Assembly: GCA_051530055.1 (NCBI GenBank)
Contig: CM121341.1
Span: 2,356,001-2,420,000, forward strand
DNA: 64,000 bases
Direction of reading: 5' to 3'
Source of the DNA: Neoechinorhynchus agilis
Taxonomy: Eukaryota; Acanthocephala
Shown here: positions 30,139-41,804 of the stretch, piece by piece
How the letters are laid out: each line of letters starts with the position of its first letter
Position numbering within the stretch: position 1 is the first letter of the stretch
The notes under the pieces: generated by a model
What the model was told of the DNA's origin: nothing
Database searches by the model: none
What the model saw: only the letters and a program-made list of their open reading frames with translations
Program-made: the position numbers and the translations under genes

Positions 30139-31279
30139 ATGAGCTTGTACGAAGGTCTTCTTGATGACCCGGAAATCACCAAACCTTTATCGATCGCCAC
30201 AACCACACCCTCTACAGTCCAGCCATCTGCACCCCCTTCCATCAAAAAACCTCAATTTCAACCGGACACTCAATCTATACAAATGCTGAGGACCCAACTC
30301 CGTGCTCGGAACAGGGTAAATAGGTCTGTCTTCGGCGGTGGTCTTGGGTGTTTGCTTTATATACTTGTACCCCGGATCCGAAATACTGCTGCCCTCGTAC
30401 TACAGCCAGCGTGCCACAGTTGTCCGAGCTCCTCCTGTAGTGGATTTTGGTCGAAAACGACAAGGACTATCCGATTATATTCTTGCACCCAAAACTTCAA
30501 TGCACAAACAGTCATCACAACAACACAACTGGATAATTCCTGGAAATTTTGACGGGATGCAGAATGTATTTCAACCGATGATCCCAAACGAGTACGATCC
30601 ACTCGTACCAAATGACTATGATGCACTTAAGAAAGCTAAAAAGGCAGAGAAAAAACGAAGAAGGACTCAGCCTTTGTCTGGAGCTGATTTCGCTCATATG
30701 CCAATTGGTGAAAAGAAAATCTGCGGTTTGTGGTTGGGTTCTCTTGTCTACAATAGATCTGCTTTTATTTAAGGAGCACAGCCCGCGCTACAACAAAACC
30801 CGCCTCAAGACAAACTCGCTGTCGCTAATAAAATAATGGAGAAAATGGGGTATAAACAAGGTCAAGGACTCGGTCGACAAAATCAAGGAATCTCACGAAG
30901 TCTTATTGTTGAAAAGACGAGCCGTCTTGGTGGAAAGATACTTGAAGATCCTATTATTCGCCCAACAGCAACTCAACCGTCAAAAGTAATTCTTCTTAGA
31001 AATATGGTCGGTCCGGGAGAAGTAGACAAGGAACTAGAAACTGAGACTCGTGAGGAATGCGAACGGAAATACGGACAAACCAAACGGGTTACGATATTTG
31101 AGATACCTGGGGCTCCCCAGGAAGAAGCAGTTCGGATATTTATTGAGTTCGACAAAATTGAAGCAGCCAACAGGGCAGTTGCTGATCTCAATGGACGGTT
31201 TTTCGGTGGAAGGTCCGTCAAGGCATGTTTTTACAATTTGGACAAGTTTAGACATTATATGCTCGGGGAAGAAGTTTGA
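30139..31279 (+). CDS. RBM17: Splicing factor SPF45 (RBM17), intact copy, three exons
   Basis: Exons 30,139-30,315, 30,410-30,725 and 30,774-31,279 join in frame to 332 residues; introns are 94 and 48 bp. The N terminus MSLYEGL, the PNEYDPLVPNDYD block and the KK/RR-rich helix match SPF45. Exon 3 has the G-patch (about residues 185-225) and the UHM-type RRM at the C terminus (VILLRNMV.PGEVD, FEIPGAP, RSVKACFYNLDKF). SPF45 acts in 3' splice-site choice by binding U2AF-homology ligand motifs of other splicing factors and second-step components. The ATG follows CTTCTTGTTCTTCAG by two bases. AATAAA at 31,293. Homology with the left arm begins at 30,786, inside exon 3. Confidence 0.93.
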
Positions 31280-31412
31280 CGGTGAAAGCGGAAATAAAGT
31301 ATAGCGACAGGTATGTGACTTTAAACATATTTCGATTTTGGAAAACTTTTGAAGGGACGTCAGCGGTAAGATCGATTTTATATATTCGACTGGGAAATTA
31401 TAATATTTAAGA

Positions 31413-32368
31413 ACATTCGCTTTCATACCATCTTTCCAAATAACAACGTTACATATTTGGGTTTCATTCTTTTTTCAGGTTGTAGTATCTCTCGTAGGCT
31501 TATGGTGTTCGAATAATGAACTCAATGGGACGTAGCTCCTCAAGGAATTCCAAAATTTCCAGTCGCTAAATATAAAGTGCGGACGACGGGTGCACTATTG
31601 CCACCTTCAATTGTCCACGTGACTCGAGGTTATACGACCACATTGTTGACCAATTCTTAAATTTTAACTTTATTTTTCCCAAGAACTATAAATAACAGCT
31701 TTCTACATGACGTCTTCACCTTATGCTTGAAAACTGCTAAAATGATCCTTCTTCCAAAAAATGGACATCCGATTTCCACCGAATAATTCCGTCCAACATC
31801 CATTTTGCAAGGTTTTTCAAAAATTATCGAAAAATGTTTCGAAACTTGCCTTCTTCCACTAAAGCAATCGCCCTTGTAATTCGGCTCAAGTCCCAAATTT
31901 TCTGAATTGATGCCCTACTTTGCATTTATGACACGCTTTTACGCGACTTATCGAAAGCATTTGACTCCGTGGACTTTTAACTACTCCTCCAGGCCTGCTC
32001 CGATCTCGGTCTAAACACGTGGAAGATCCACTGGCTGTCCTCGTATCTTCACAATCGACAACGATACATTCATTTCCGATCTACCTCCTCGATCAATCAG
32101 CTTCCCATTGATAGGGGAATTAGCCATTTGCGTCTCGCTCTGCTTCGAATTGGTTACTCATCGCATTATTTGGCATTATCTGCGGCATACAACGTAGATT
32201 CAGAATCCGAAAACTGTCGATCCAGAAAACTCATCGAACCGAAATCGGAAAAGGCCCGGAGAAGCAACATTCGCTTTCATACCATCTTTCCAAATAACAA
32301 CGTTACATATTGGGATTTCATTCTTTTTTCAGGTTGTGTTTATGCCACTCAGTATCTCTCGTAGGCTT
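31413..32368 (+). mobile_element. LINE fragment bracketed by direct repeats (right copy)
   Basis: Mirror of 24,021-24,976: direct repeats at 31,413-31,502 and 32,266-32,368 flank the CR1/L2-type piece. One small difference near 32,020 (ACACGTGGAAGATCC against ACGCGTGGCGATCC) separates the arms. Confidence 0.65.
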
Positions 32369-32668
32369 TTCGCCTCTTTTTCGAGCTCCGCAACAATCGT
32401 TTAATCTTTAGTGTTCTACTAAATGGATTCATTAGTGCTCTACGCTACTTGCCTCTCGTTAATTTTAACATTGTGATATTGTGCACTTAATGCTCGAAGA
32501 AGCTTTCTTCGAAACTATCAGTGCAATAAAAATATAGCCACGTCTAATGTCGGGCAACTCTCGCGTCCGATTTCGCTTAGTGGCGACAATACATTTAAAA
32601 ACGATTATTGTGCACGAGTATTCATTTGATGACAAATCGGCGGTAATCAAATGAATCCACCGATCGTG

Positions 32669-32799
32669 CCCATCAGAATAACTTATGCCAAACATCATTT
32701 TGGATCGGTAATGAAGCAAAAAATCGAGCTGGCTTATCATTTCACGAAACAATCTTGTTCTCTAATGACTTCACCGCCGTGAAGCAAATGCGGCCTCCT
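32669..32799 (+). repeat. Lone satellite-monomer relic (right copy)
   Basis: Mirror of 23,590-23,720, here in the same orientation as the satellites at 51.9 kb: CATCATTTTGGATCGG at 32,691, then TTGTTCTC and TTCACCGCCG. Confidence 0.55.
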
Positions 32800-32802
32800 A
32801 CG

Positions 32803-33964
32803 TGCCGACACCATGGGTCAAACACCTCTCAAGGTTCCACCCGGGTCAAGGAGTAAAGCTTTCGACTTTTGTGAAATACCAAGCGAGATACCCATTGGAC
32901 GAAGACTTGCTTATCGAGCAAGAGGTTAAAAGTACGAATGATCGTAGGGAGGAGACGATTGTGTCCAACCAACGTAATGAGTTGACTTCCTCACTAATTT
33001 TGTTCTGATTGCCTTTGTAGATCGCGCGCGTTTTTCAAGGCCCTCAAAAAGGAACCAAAATATTGGTCAAAAATACATTTTTTCTCAACCGCTTAAATAA
33101 CTTAAAAAAGAAAGGTGGGATTCGTCCCATTGCAATTGGAACAACTCTGTATCGCTTAACGGCAAAAATTTTAAAAGAATCGCAAAAAAAGGAGGAATGC
33201 TGATTCGCCCTACTCAGTTGGGCTGCTGTAGACCTTGTGGCGCAGAGGCGATTGTTCATTCACTCCGCCCGTTCATAACCGGAAACTCAAAGCCGTGCGT
33301 GATCTTTAAATGTGATTTTTTAAACGCTTTCAACACAGTTCACCGAGCAGATTTGCTTGAAGAAGTTAGAGATCACGCACCAGAAGCATTTCGCTATTTC
33401 GTTAATGTTTCATGGGACGCCAACTCCCTTGTGGCTCAAAAATCACGTTTTGTGGTCAGAAAGAGGAGTTCAACAAGGGAATCCTTTTTGCCCAATATCG
33501 TTCTCACTCGCAGTAAATCCCGTCCTTCATTTCCACCTATGAAAGCGATTTGACCAATTCGACACCAGACTTTATCCTGGGCGATTTCAGCTCGGAAGTT
33601 CCGACGTCTTTTGTTCAACAATTTACTGGCTTCTCTTTTCAAAACTCATCAAAAAAATCACTTTCTAGATGCTTGAGTTTTGAAAAGCCTTTGATATCTT
33701 CTTTGCTCCTAACGTCCAAATGCAGTTTAAATAAATGATGGCCATGATTTCCCGATCTTTTTTCTTCTAAGTTAGATCCGATAGCCGAGATCAGGAACAT
33801 TCCTCCTACAAAACATTAGTCTGTGTAACGGGGGAAGGCTATATTCCTTCCATTCGAACATTACACCACGACGGCCATCGAGTGATCCAGAACGGTGGTG
33901 TGGTGAATGATCTAACACTATTTTGTTCCTTATTGATAAAAAGTTTCCTGGAAAAAATAACAAT
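32803..33964 (+). mobile_element. Non-LTR retrotransposon RT fragment, PDG-tail family (right copy)
   Basis: Mirror of 22,425-23,587. Same RT motifs and same frame breaks, so the insertion and its decay predate the duplication. Confidence 0.7.
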
Positions 33965-34050
33965 TTACCATACCGATCGTCATTTTAGCATTTTATTTTT
34001 GACTTTAGGTCACTAAGCGTCATAAAAGACAAAATTTAAAGATGATCGCT

Positions 34051-34374
34051 TCAAATGGATTCATTATTTTTTTGAGAAGCTATTGATGCGCTATTTTCAG
34101 CTTCAAGCAACTTCTCTACTTCAGAAACTCGTTGCCGCAGCTCTCTTCGTCGCCTAATCCACTCACAATGAATTTTGGAATCTTGTTCATCTATTTGAAT
34201 GGCCTTACACAATGCCTCTGATTTTGAAAGTATTTGTTCGCAAGTACTGAGCAAAGTATCCGTGTTGACGCTCGTCGCAACATTTGAGCCGTTTATGTCT
34301 TCATTGTAGCTGTGAAGTATACGACTGAAACTGCTGTTAAATTTTAGCGATTCGTTCAATTTATTTGATGACAT
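34051..34374 (-). CDS. Small coiled-coil protein, 107 aa (right copy)
   Basis: Identical in translation to the left copy at 22,015-22,338, including the acceptor-like CTAACCTTAG before the ATG. The same uncertainties apply. Confidence 0.5.
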   Translation of the reverse strand: MSSNKLNESLKFNSSFSRILHSYNEDINGSNVATSVNTDTLLSTCEQILSKSEALCKAIQIDEQDSKIHCEWIRRRRELRQRVSEVEKLLEAENSASIASQKNNESI

Positions 34375-34548
34375 CTAAGGTTAGAAATTAAATGATAGTT
34401 ACATCGTACTTTAGGATGCGAGATTTTTAATGAAACGACCAAAAAAATTGAAGCAAAAATAGATTAAGGCCTCCAGCGATGAATAGTTCGTGAAGCCCTT
34501 TATTCAAAGTGGAGGAATCGTGTACCTCTGGAACAATTCAGCCGCGTG

Positions 34549-34829
34549 TGGTTAAAATATCATCTTACACCACTGGAGTAGGACAGTTTGTGAGGTTGGG
34601 AGACCCAGAATTCTGAGGGAGGTGACTCGTCGGATGTAATTTGGAAGGCGGGAGAGTGAGGGGATCATTTCGAAGCATTTAGAGAAATTCAGGTGGAGTT
34701 TGTGGTTGGTGCAAATATCTTTAATTTGGCGGATTTCGTTAGATGTTAAGGAGAGGGAGTCGTTTGTGATTTGGGTGAGATCGTCGGCATATAAAAAGTT
34801 TAGAGTGAGACGAGAGAGGTTTAAGTTCG
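34549..34829 (-). mobile_element. LINE RT fragment with ADD box (right copy)
   Basis: Mirror of 21,560-21,840; one CTCTCT/CCTCTC difference changes a Leu to Pro. Confidence 0.7.
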
Positions 34830-34958
34830 TTCTTATTTAGGACGCTTGTCGACACTCGAGAAGGATCATTAAAGAAGAATATATTTTGACTAATTGATTC
34901 AATCATTATCGAATCTGAAAAATAAGCACCTAAGGTCACAAACACACGACATTATTAA

Positions 34959-36234
34959 TTTCGTTTTGATTCGGGAACCCGGAATCGTCAACCCCATAAG
35001 GTGCCCTCCTTGGGTGTATTTAGGCCAGCTGAAGGGAATTGGAGTTGGTCCTTTTTAATGTCGACACTCTTTTTTTAATGAGTAGATTTCGGTTATTGGA
35101 AAGAAATTCGGTTCTGTCGAACCCAATTGAGTCTGCGGTACATCGTAAAGCGAACTTTTGTTTACGGAGACTGCTTTGAACAGCTCAATGTTTCACCTAC
35201 GTTGGCCATCTCAAAGTCGTTGCAGGGAATGCGGCATACTACATCGGAAATAGTTTTTAGATGTGGTTTTAGTTTGAAGATTCCCGTGATAGCCGCTGTT
35301 CTCTTGTGATATAAACGAACTAAGTATTTCGAATTTCAAAGGGTCATGCGTAAAAGATTAGAGCCAAAGTCATCAACCCGAATTCAGGTTGAATGTTACT
35401 AATGGGATTTCGATCGGTCGATTTGGTCAGGTATACAACTTTTTCTTGTGAGCCTGTCGTATCGTCTAACCCGGAGAGTCCCTCCTTTAGAACATGTTCT
35501 TGATATTATCGATCTCAAGGTTTCTCTCATGATCAATATTTCAGACTTTGATAGCTCTCCAAAATAAAGGCAGTGTTTGTTTTAAAGGCTTGAGGCGAGT
35601 TGATTTTAAACGATGCGCTTTTCCAACAGATTTCAGGTTTTCGGTATAAGTGCTTACTTGACGACTTGTTCTCATTACACAAACGTCGAGGAAACTTATC
35701 GTCTTAATTTTGTCTTCGTAAAAGATGGACCATTGAATTGTCTTATCTTTTTTGTTGAATAGATGCGTGAGTGGAAGGAGTCTAGGATTAAGTTTGAACA
35801 TGCAGAAAACGTCGTCGATGTATCGCCACGATTTTATCTCCCCCGTTAGACATGTAGAAATCGGCTAATGTAAGTCTTAAAACATCGACACGGCGCATCG
35901 ACGAGATCATAAGACTTTAGAAATACACGATAAACGGAGTTGAATCCATCTACCAGAGAACCCTGATTATCACGGGCATCTTTAAACCCAAACCACAGCT
36001 AAAACTATTTTGGATGTTGTATGCTGAAACGGCAGTGAGATGGCATTCGTAGGTAAATGCGCTATCCAAAGAAATCCGTCTCGGTGAATACAACTTTATT
36101 ATCCATGTAAACCGAACCCACACTTAATTGGGTTCGATAAAACCGAAGTTCTCTGTGAGGGATATCGATTTACTAAAGAATGTCGACATTGAAATGACCA
36201 ATACGATATGGAAGGGAACAAATCAACGTTTTCA
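34959..36234 (-). mobile_element. Penelope-like element with inverted ends (right copy)
   Basis: Mirror of 20,155-21,430, with the YIDD-bearing RT piece at 35,541-35,850 and both diverged, opposed 3' ends. One Gly/Asp difference in the RT region separates the arms. Confidence 0.75.
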
Positions 36235-36359
36235 CCCCAATTACCTTTTGTCGGCTTGACCTTTGGTGCTTATTTTTTTTGATTTGAATTGATAATGAGT
36301 GATTCAATCAGTTAAAATATGAATTCGACTATAACGATCACTGTCAGGTTGATTTATCT

Positions 36360-37037
36360 CTAGATTTTATTTTTCGTCATGCGTGTAGTTCTTCTACCAA
36401 TAATATCCGAATCAATAGCAATATGCGATGGTTCTCGTTCTCGTATTGTATGTTGCTTTATATTGTCCAACCTCGAAGGATGACTTTTCATCATGGCCTC
36501 AAACTCTCGGAATGAGACTTTGTTGCCACGATTTGAAGTAGCCACTCTTATCATAGCTCTAAGATCCTCGTCATCTAATTGGCTAGACTGAAGGTTCTCA
36601 AACATCCAATTTTTGAGATCATCTAACTCGATAAATCCATCACTATTATAGTCCAATACTGAGAAACCTTCCCTTAATTTACGATCCTCGCCGTAGACCC
36701 TCTCGTAGTCAACTTGTAAAGCAATGAATTCCTCAAAATCAATAGCAGGCTCGCCATTACAACTGATTGCTTTGAAATTATCCGCTACATCTTCTTCTGA
36801 CACCCTGGAGCCTTGTCTTCTCAATGCTTGGTAAAATGACTTTGCTGTTATTTTTTCACTGTTTGCTGGATCAAGCTTTGAAAATATTTTTAAGTAATCT
36901 TTAAACACAGAAGGCTGTAGCATTTCTTTTCCAAGTCGAATGAGATCCTTGACATGTCCACGTTTTCCTCTTCTCATTTCCTTTAAAATTTCTTCCTTTG
37001 AAAGTCGATAAAAATGAGTCATTTCAAACTCGAACAT
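36360..37037 (-). CDS. EF-hand calcium-binding protein (right copy)
   Basis: 225-residue partner of 19,352-20,029. Two replacements are visible: Arg for Lys before loop 2 and Ser for Gly at position 4 of loop 3 (DYNSDGFIELDD). Loop position 4 does not bind the ion, so calcium binding should persist. Both copies look functional, giving a potential two-dose gene. Confidence 0.8.
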   Translation of the reverse strand: MFEFEMTHFYRLSKEEILKEMRRGKRGHVKDLIRLGKEMLQPSVFKDYLKIFSKLDPANSEKITAKSFYQALRRQGSRVSEEDVADNFKAISCNGEPAIDFEEFIALQVDYERVYGEDRKLREGFSVLDYNSDGFIELDDLKNWMFENLQSSQLDDEDLRAMIRVATSNRGNKVSFREFEAMMKSHPSRLDNIKQHTIREREPSHIAIDSDIIGRRTTRMTKNKI

Positions 37038-37602
37038 TGTCAAATAATGTATTTTCAATTATTGCCATAGTCACCAATCGGTTTAAACAAATTCAAAGTC
37101 TAATTTGTTGACATGAAGAAAACTCGTTCGTTAATGCAATGTTGGATGATTTTAAAGCTCAATCTAAAATTGAAACAAAAATGGCGTTGCGAGGGAAACA
37201 TTATTGAGAGGTCGAAATTAAAATCCCCTTAAAAAGCATTCATAAATCAGCTCAAATTAATGATCACCTCGCATCTTTTTCGATTCAACGGAAACTAATG
37301 AAGCGACAATCGTCAAAGTGGAATAACTTTCGCCGAAAATCGACTTGTAAATAGAATCTTCGACTTAAAAGCGACTCGGGAATCATATAATTAATGAATT
37401 GCTTTTTAAATGTACTGCTAAAAACAAATAAAATATAAGCGCAGTAACTTTATAAGAAATTTAATACCAAAACCTTTACAAAAATACAAAGAAATTCTAT
37501 TATTTGACGACACGAAATCTTTACTAATTCTTGGATACTTCTTATGAATATTATTTGAATTTTAAAAACATTTATAAATAAAGCAATACAAATATAATTT
37601 CA

Positions 37603-37890
37603 ATGATTAGACATTTAATAGCTTTAGACAAATCGATGAATTTTAAAACCGCATTTTATTTCCGTTCTGTCACGAATCGGCTAACTTCTACGATTAAGAC
37701 TCCCTTAGAAAATTACGAGAAAAATTACACAAAAATCATTCTTTCTGGAATTAAAGGAAGATGGAAATCATTGGGTTTGTTTTGCAAAAAACTCATTTTG
37801 TTGAATATTAATAAATTGTTGTTTTTAAACGAAAAAATCGAAAAAGAATTAAGCAGCGAGATTTGTAGCGGCCATTTCGGTATTGATTAA
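37603..37890 (+). CDS. Unidentified 95-aa ORF (right copy)
   Basis: Same translation as 18,499-18,786 on the opposite strand. No domain recognised. Confidence 0.3.
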   Translation: MIRHLIALDKSMNFKTAFYFRSVTNRLTSTIKTPLENYEKNYTKIILSGIKGRWKSLGLFCKKLILLNINKLLFLNEKIEKELSSEICSGHFGID

Positions 37891-38102
37891 AATTTATTTT
37901 CCGCTATTAAGTTTTATGCAAGCAAAAATACTCAAAAGAAAAAACTCATTGTATGGTTTTTAGACAAAACCTCAGACGGAATGAGTAAAAACTCTACAAA
38001 CCAAATACCATACAAACCAATCTCAGGCTTCATTTTCTCATAAATTCCTGTCTTGTTAAACTTTTTACTACCATTCAAAAACACCGTTTTAATGCCCGCA
38101 AA

Positions 38103-38909
38103 TCACTGATTTGCTTTATATGCATCGTCGTCTCTACGTCTCCATCTACTGAGCCTTGCACACTCATCGATTCCCGTACTTCTAAGCATTTGCTTAAATT
38201 TGTAAGCCTGTGAATTCGACGCAAAATTGGCAACAACTTCCAGTTTTGTAGGAACCGCGAATTGGCTGAAATCAGAAGTCACGGCTTCTTGTTGTTCTTG
38301 ATGGTATACAGCCCATTTGATTGGCGGCGCATTACCCACTTTACCAAGTTGTTCAAGGTAAGCGATATTAAAATCGGATGACATTGTATTGAAAATAACA
38401 CTGTTGTTCGTAGCGTTCGTGTTGATTTTTCTCCGTTTTCGGGAAAAAAACACCTTTGATTCAGCTTTCGTCTCCTGCAAATTTCCTTCAACTTGTGAAT
38501 CTTCTAAATTCCGCTTTATTGAACATGACTTTTCTATGACCGCCTCAGGAATTAGAATTCTCTCAAGACATTGGGATGTCCGCATAAATGGGGTCCTTGT
38601 AGGTCTTGGAAACATTAATTCGTCTCGAAGAATCCTGTTTATCCTCGATAAACGTGGCGCAACGCTTTGCATAACAATGGTCTCCGATTCAAGACCAAAT
38701 CGATCCCTATTGTAAACAAGTAAATTAAAACTTACCAATCGTAAGCCGAACGTAAGACCCGAATACTCAAATCCAAATGGAATCATTTTACTCCTAGCAG
38801 CCAACAGGCTCTTCTGCCGATTAATAAGCCGGCGCACTTGACTTCTTATATACATGGGAAGCCAAGATTTTGAGCGCCTTCGACGTTGTTTACCAACAAA
38901 ATTAGGCAT
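38103..38909 (-). CDS. Unidentified basic protein, 268 aa (right copy)
   Basis: Partner of 17,480-18,286 with one Ile to Met replacement (ELMFPRP for ELIFPRP). Open throughout, same acceptor-like TATTTCAG before the ATG. Confidence 0.55.
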   Translation of the reverse strand: MPNFVGKQRRRRSKSWLPMYIRSQVRRLINRQKSLLAARSKMIPFGFEYSGLTFGLRLVSFNLLVYNRDRFGLESETIVMQSVAPRLSRINRILRDELMFPRPTRTPFMRTSQCLERILIPEAVIEKSCSIKRNLEDSQVEGNLQETKAESKVFFSRKRRKINTNATNNSVIFNTMSSDFNIAYLEQLGKVGNAPPIKWAVYHQEQQEAVTSDFSQFAVPTKLEVVANFASNSQAYKFKQMLRSTGIDECARLSRWRRRDDDAYKANQ

Positions 38910-39689
38910 CTGAAATAGCAGAGCTTTTTGAACTGTTCAAAACGAATCTCAAAACCAAAAGAAGTTAGTGCATAAATGCAAAAACACAATAATGATTATA
39001 CGACCACCACAAAATATCACGCCCTTCCGAGTTATTAATCACGTTAAGAATCTTTTGGAAACATAAAATTGGATCTCTTTTATGTGTGGCTAGTCGATAA
39101 TCCCGATCTTAAGTTTATATCGGAGTTTTTTGAAGTATAAAATAAACAAACATCTTTATTTGGACTGCTCAATATTCCAAGGTAAATAGCACATTAAAAG
39201 ATAAAAATAAGAAATTAAACACCGCTTCTCAACAGTGAGAAACGCTAAAGTTTGAGGCTGCTAAGCCGAGAAATTTCGGTTGGGATTTCGAAGCAATTCG
39301 CCGTTGCAGCTGCAGGACAAGTCGGTTACGAATCCTGAACATTAGTAGACTAAAAGATCATCGCTGAAAGTCCAAAAATGTGATCTTGAATTAGCGAAGG
39401 CTAAAAAAACGGCCAACACCGACAAATTAAGACTCCGGCGACCGCTGAAACAGTCAATTCTTACCATTGTCTCAAATTAAATCTTTGCCATGGACCGCAT
39501 GGATTTATGGTTTGCAATTGGATCTGAATATCGGTACGAATCCTGTGAACTGAGACGGCTAACGATGAACTCGACAGAGTTCCGTTGATCGAAACCTTCA
39601 TCGATATTTTCTAATTTCTAAGAATGTTTATTGCAAATCGAGGGAGTTCCAGTTGATTAGTTGCCAAATGACCGAAAAGCGCAAATTCG

Positions 39690-41804
39690 TATACGTTAAG
39701 ACGCCTAAACAACGGCAACTTTAGCGAATAAAATGTCTCAATCGCGTATTCGTCGTGACATTCACGAGAAGACTAATGACGCAACCATTGAAACCGATTA
39801 AGTTGCGCGGAGTATTCATCCCTTCTAAAATAGTGGACATCGTCGATATTCGGATTAGTAATCCCGAATTTCACAGGAACATTGAACAAGAAAGCAAAGA
39901 AACAATAATGAGAAATAATTGTAAATAGCTAATTCGTATACGCTAAGACGCCTAAACAACGACAACTTTAGCGAATAAAATGTCTCAATCGCGTATTCGT
40001 CGTGACATTCACGAGAAGACTAATGACGCAACCATTGAAACCGATTAAGTTGCGCGCAGTATTCATCCCTTCTAAAATAGTGGACATCGTCGATACTCGG
40101 ATAAGTAATTCCGAATTTCACAGGAACATTGAACAAGAAAGCAAAGAAACAATAATGAGAAATGATCGTAAACCGCAAATTCGTATACGTTAAGACGCCT
40201 AAACAACGACAACTTTAGCGAATAAAATGTCTCAATCGCGTATTCGTCGTGACATTCACGAGAAGACTAATGACGCAACCATTGAAACCGATTAAGTTGC
40301 GCGCAGTATTCATCCCTTCTAAAATAGTGGACATCGTCGATATTCGGATTAGTAATCCCGAATTTCACAGGAACATTGAACAAGAAAGCAAAGAAACAAT
40401 AATGAGAAATAATTGTAAATAGCTAATTCGTATACGCTAAGACGCCTAAACAACGGCAACTTTAGCGAATAAAATGTCTCAATCGCGTATTCGTCGTGAC
40501 ATTCACGAGAAGACTAATGACGCAACCATTGAAACCGATTAAGTTGCGCGCAGTATTCATCCCTTCTAAAATAGTGGACATCGTCGATATTCGGATTAGT
40601 AATCCCGAATTTCACAGGAACATTGAACAAGAAAGCAAAGAAACAATAATGAGAAATAATTGTAAATAGCTAATTCGTATACGCTAAGACGCCTAAACAA
40701 CGGCAACTTTAGCGAATAAAATGTCTCAATCGCGTATTCGTCGTGACATTCACGAGAAGACTAATGACGCAACCATTGAAACCGATTAAGTTGCGCGCAG
40801 TATTCATCCCTTCTAAAATAGTGGACATCGTCGATATTCGGATTAGTAATCCCGAATTTCACAGGAACATTGAACAAGAAAGCAAAGAAACAATAATGAG
40901 AAATAATTGTAAATAGCTAATTCGTATACGCTAAGACGCCTAAACAACGGCAACTTTAGCGAATAAAATGTCTCAATCGCGTATTCGTCGTGACATTCAC
41001 GAGAAGACTAATGACGCAACCATTGAAACCGATTAAGTTGCGCGCAGTATTCATCCCTTCTAAAATAGTGGACATCGTCGATATTCGGATAAGTAATCCC
41101 GAATTTCACAGGAACATTGAACAAGAAAGCAAAGAAACAATAATGAGAAATGATCGTAAACCGCTAATTCGTATACGCTAAGACGCTTAAACAACGACAA
41201 CTTTAGCGAATAAAATGTCTCAATCACGTATTCGTCGTGACATTCACGAGAAGACTAATGACGCAACCATTGAAACCGATTAAGTTGCGCGGAGTATTCA
41301 TCCCTTCTAAAATAGTGGACATCGTCGATATTCGGATAAGTAATCCCGAATTTCACAGGAACATTGAACAAGAAAGCAAAGAAACAATAATGAGAAATAA
41401 TCGTAAATCGCTAATTCGTATACGCCAAGACGCCTAAACAACGGCAACTTTAGCGAATAAAATGTCTCAATCGCGTATTCGTCGTGACATTCACGAGAAG
41501 ACTAATGACGCAACCATTGAAACCGATTAAGTTGCGCGGAGTGTTCATCCCTTCTAAAATAGTGGACATCGTCGATATTCGGATTAGTAATCCCGAATTT
41601 CACAGGAACATTGAACAAGAAAGCAAAGAAACAATAATGAGAAATAATCGTAAACAGCAAATTCGTATACGCCAAGACGCCTAAACAACGACAACTTTAG
41701 CGAATAAAATGTCTCAATCACGTATTCGTCGTGACATTCACGAGAAGACTAATGACGCAACCATTGAAACCGATTAAGTTGCGCGCAGTATTCATCCCTT
41801 CTAA
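39690..41804. repeat. 247-bp tandem array, right copy (about 8.6 monomers)
   Basis: ATGTCTCAATC recurs at 39,733, 39,980, 40,227, 40,474, 40,721, 40,968, 41,215, 41,462 and 41,709, a strict 247-bp period. Monomers are more alike than in the left array. Repeated 63-66-codon frames (MTFTRRLMTQPLKP) are by-products. The last monomer breaks off within CATCCCTTCTA and joins the 453-bp satellite with no spacer. Confidence 0.92.

Larger units (their letters stand above)
30786..39699 (-). repeat. Right arm of the ~8.9-kb inverted duplication
   Basis: Reverse-complement partner of 16,690-25,602. Gene order, TE relics and spacing are mirrored. This arm keeps the full SPF45 gene at its inner edge and runs outward into a longer 247-bp array. 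Confidence 0.93.

Noticed and set aside
40002-41684. Series of 63-66-codon frames starting MTFTRRLMTQPL
   Set aside because: One copy per 247-bp monomer, each stopping within the repeat; satellite by-product.
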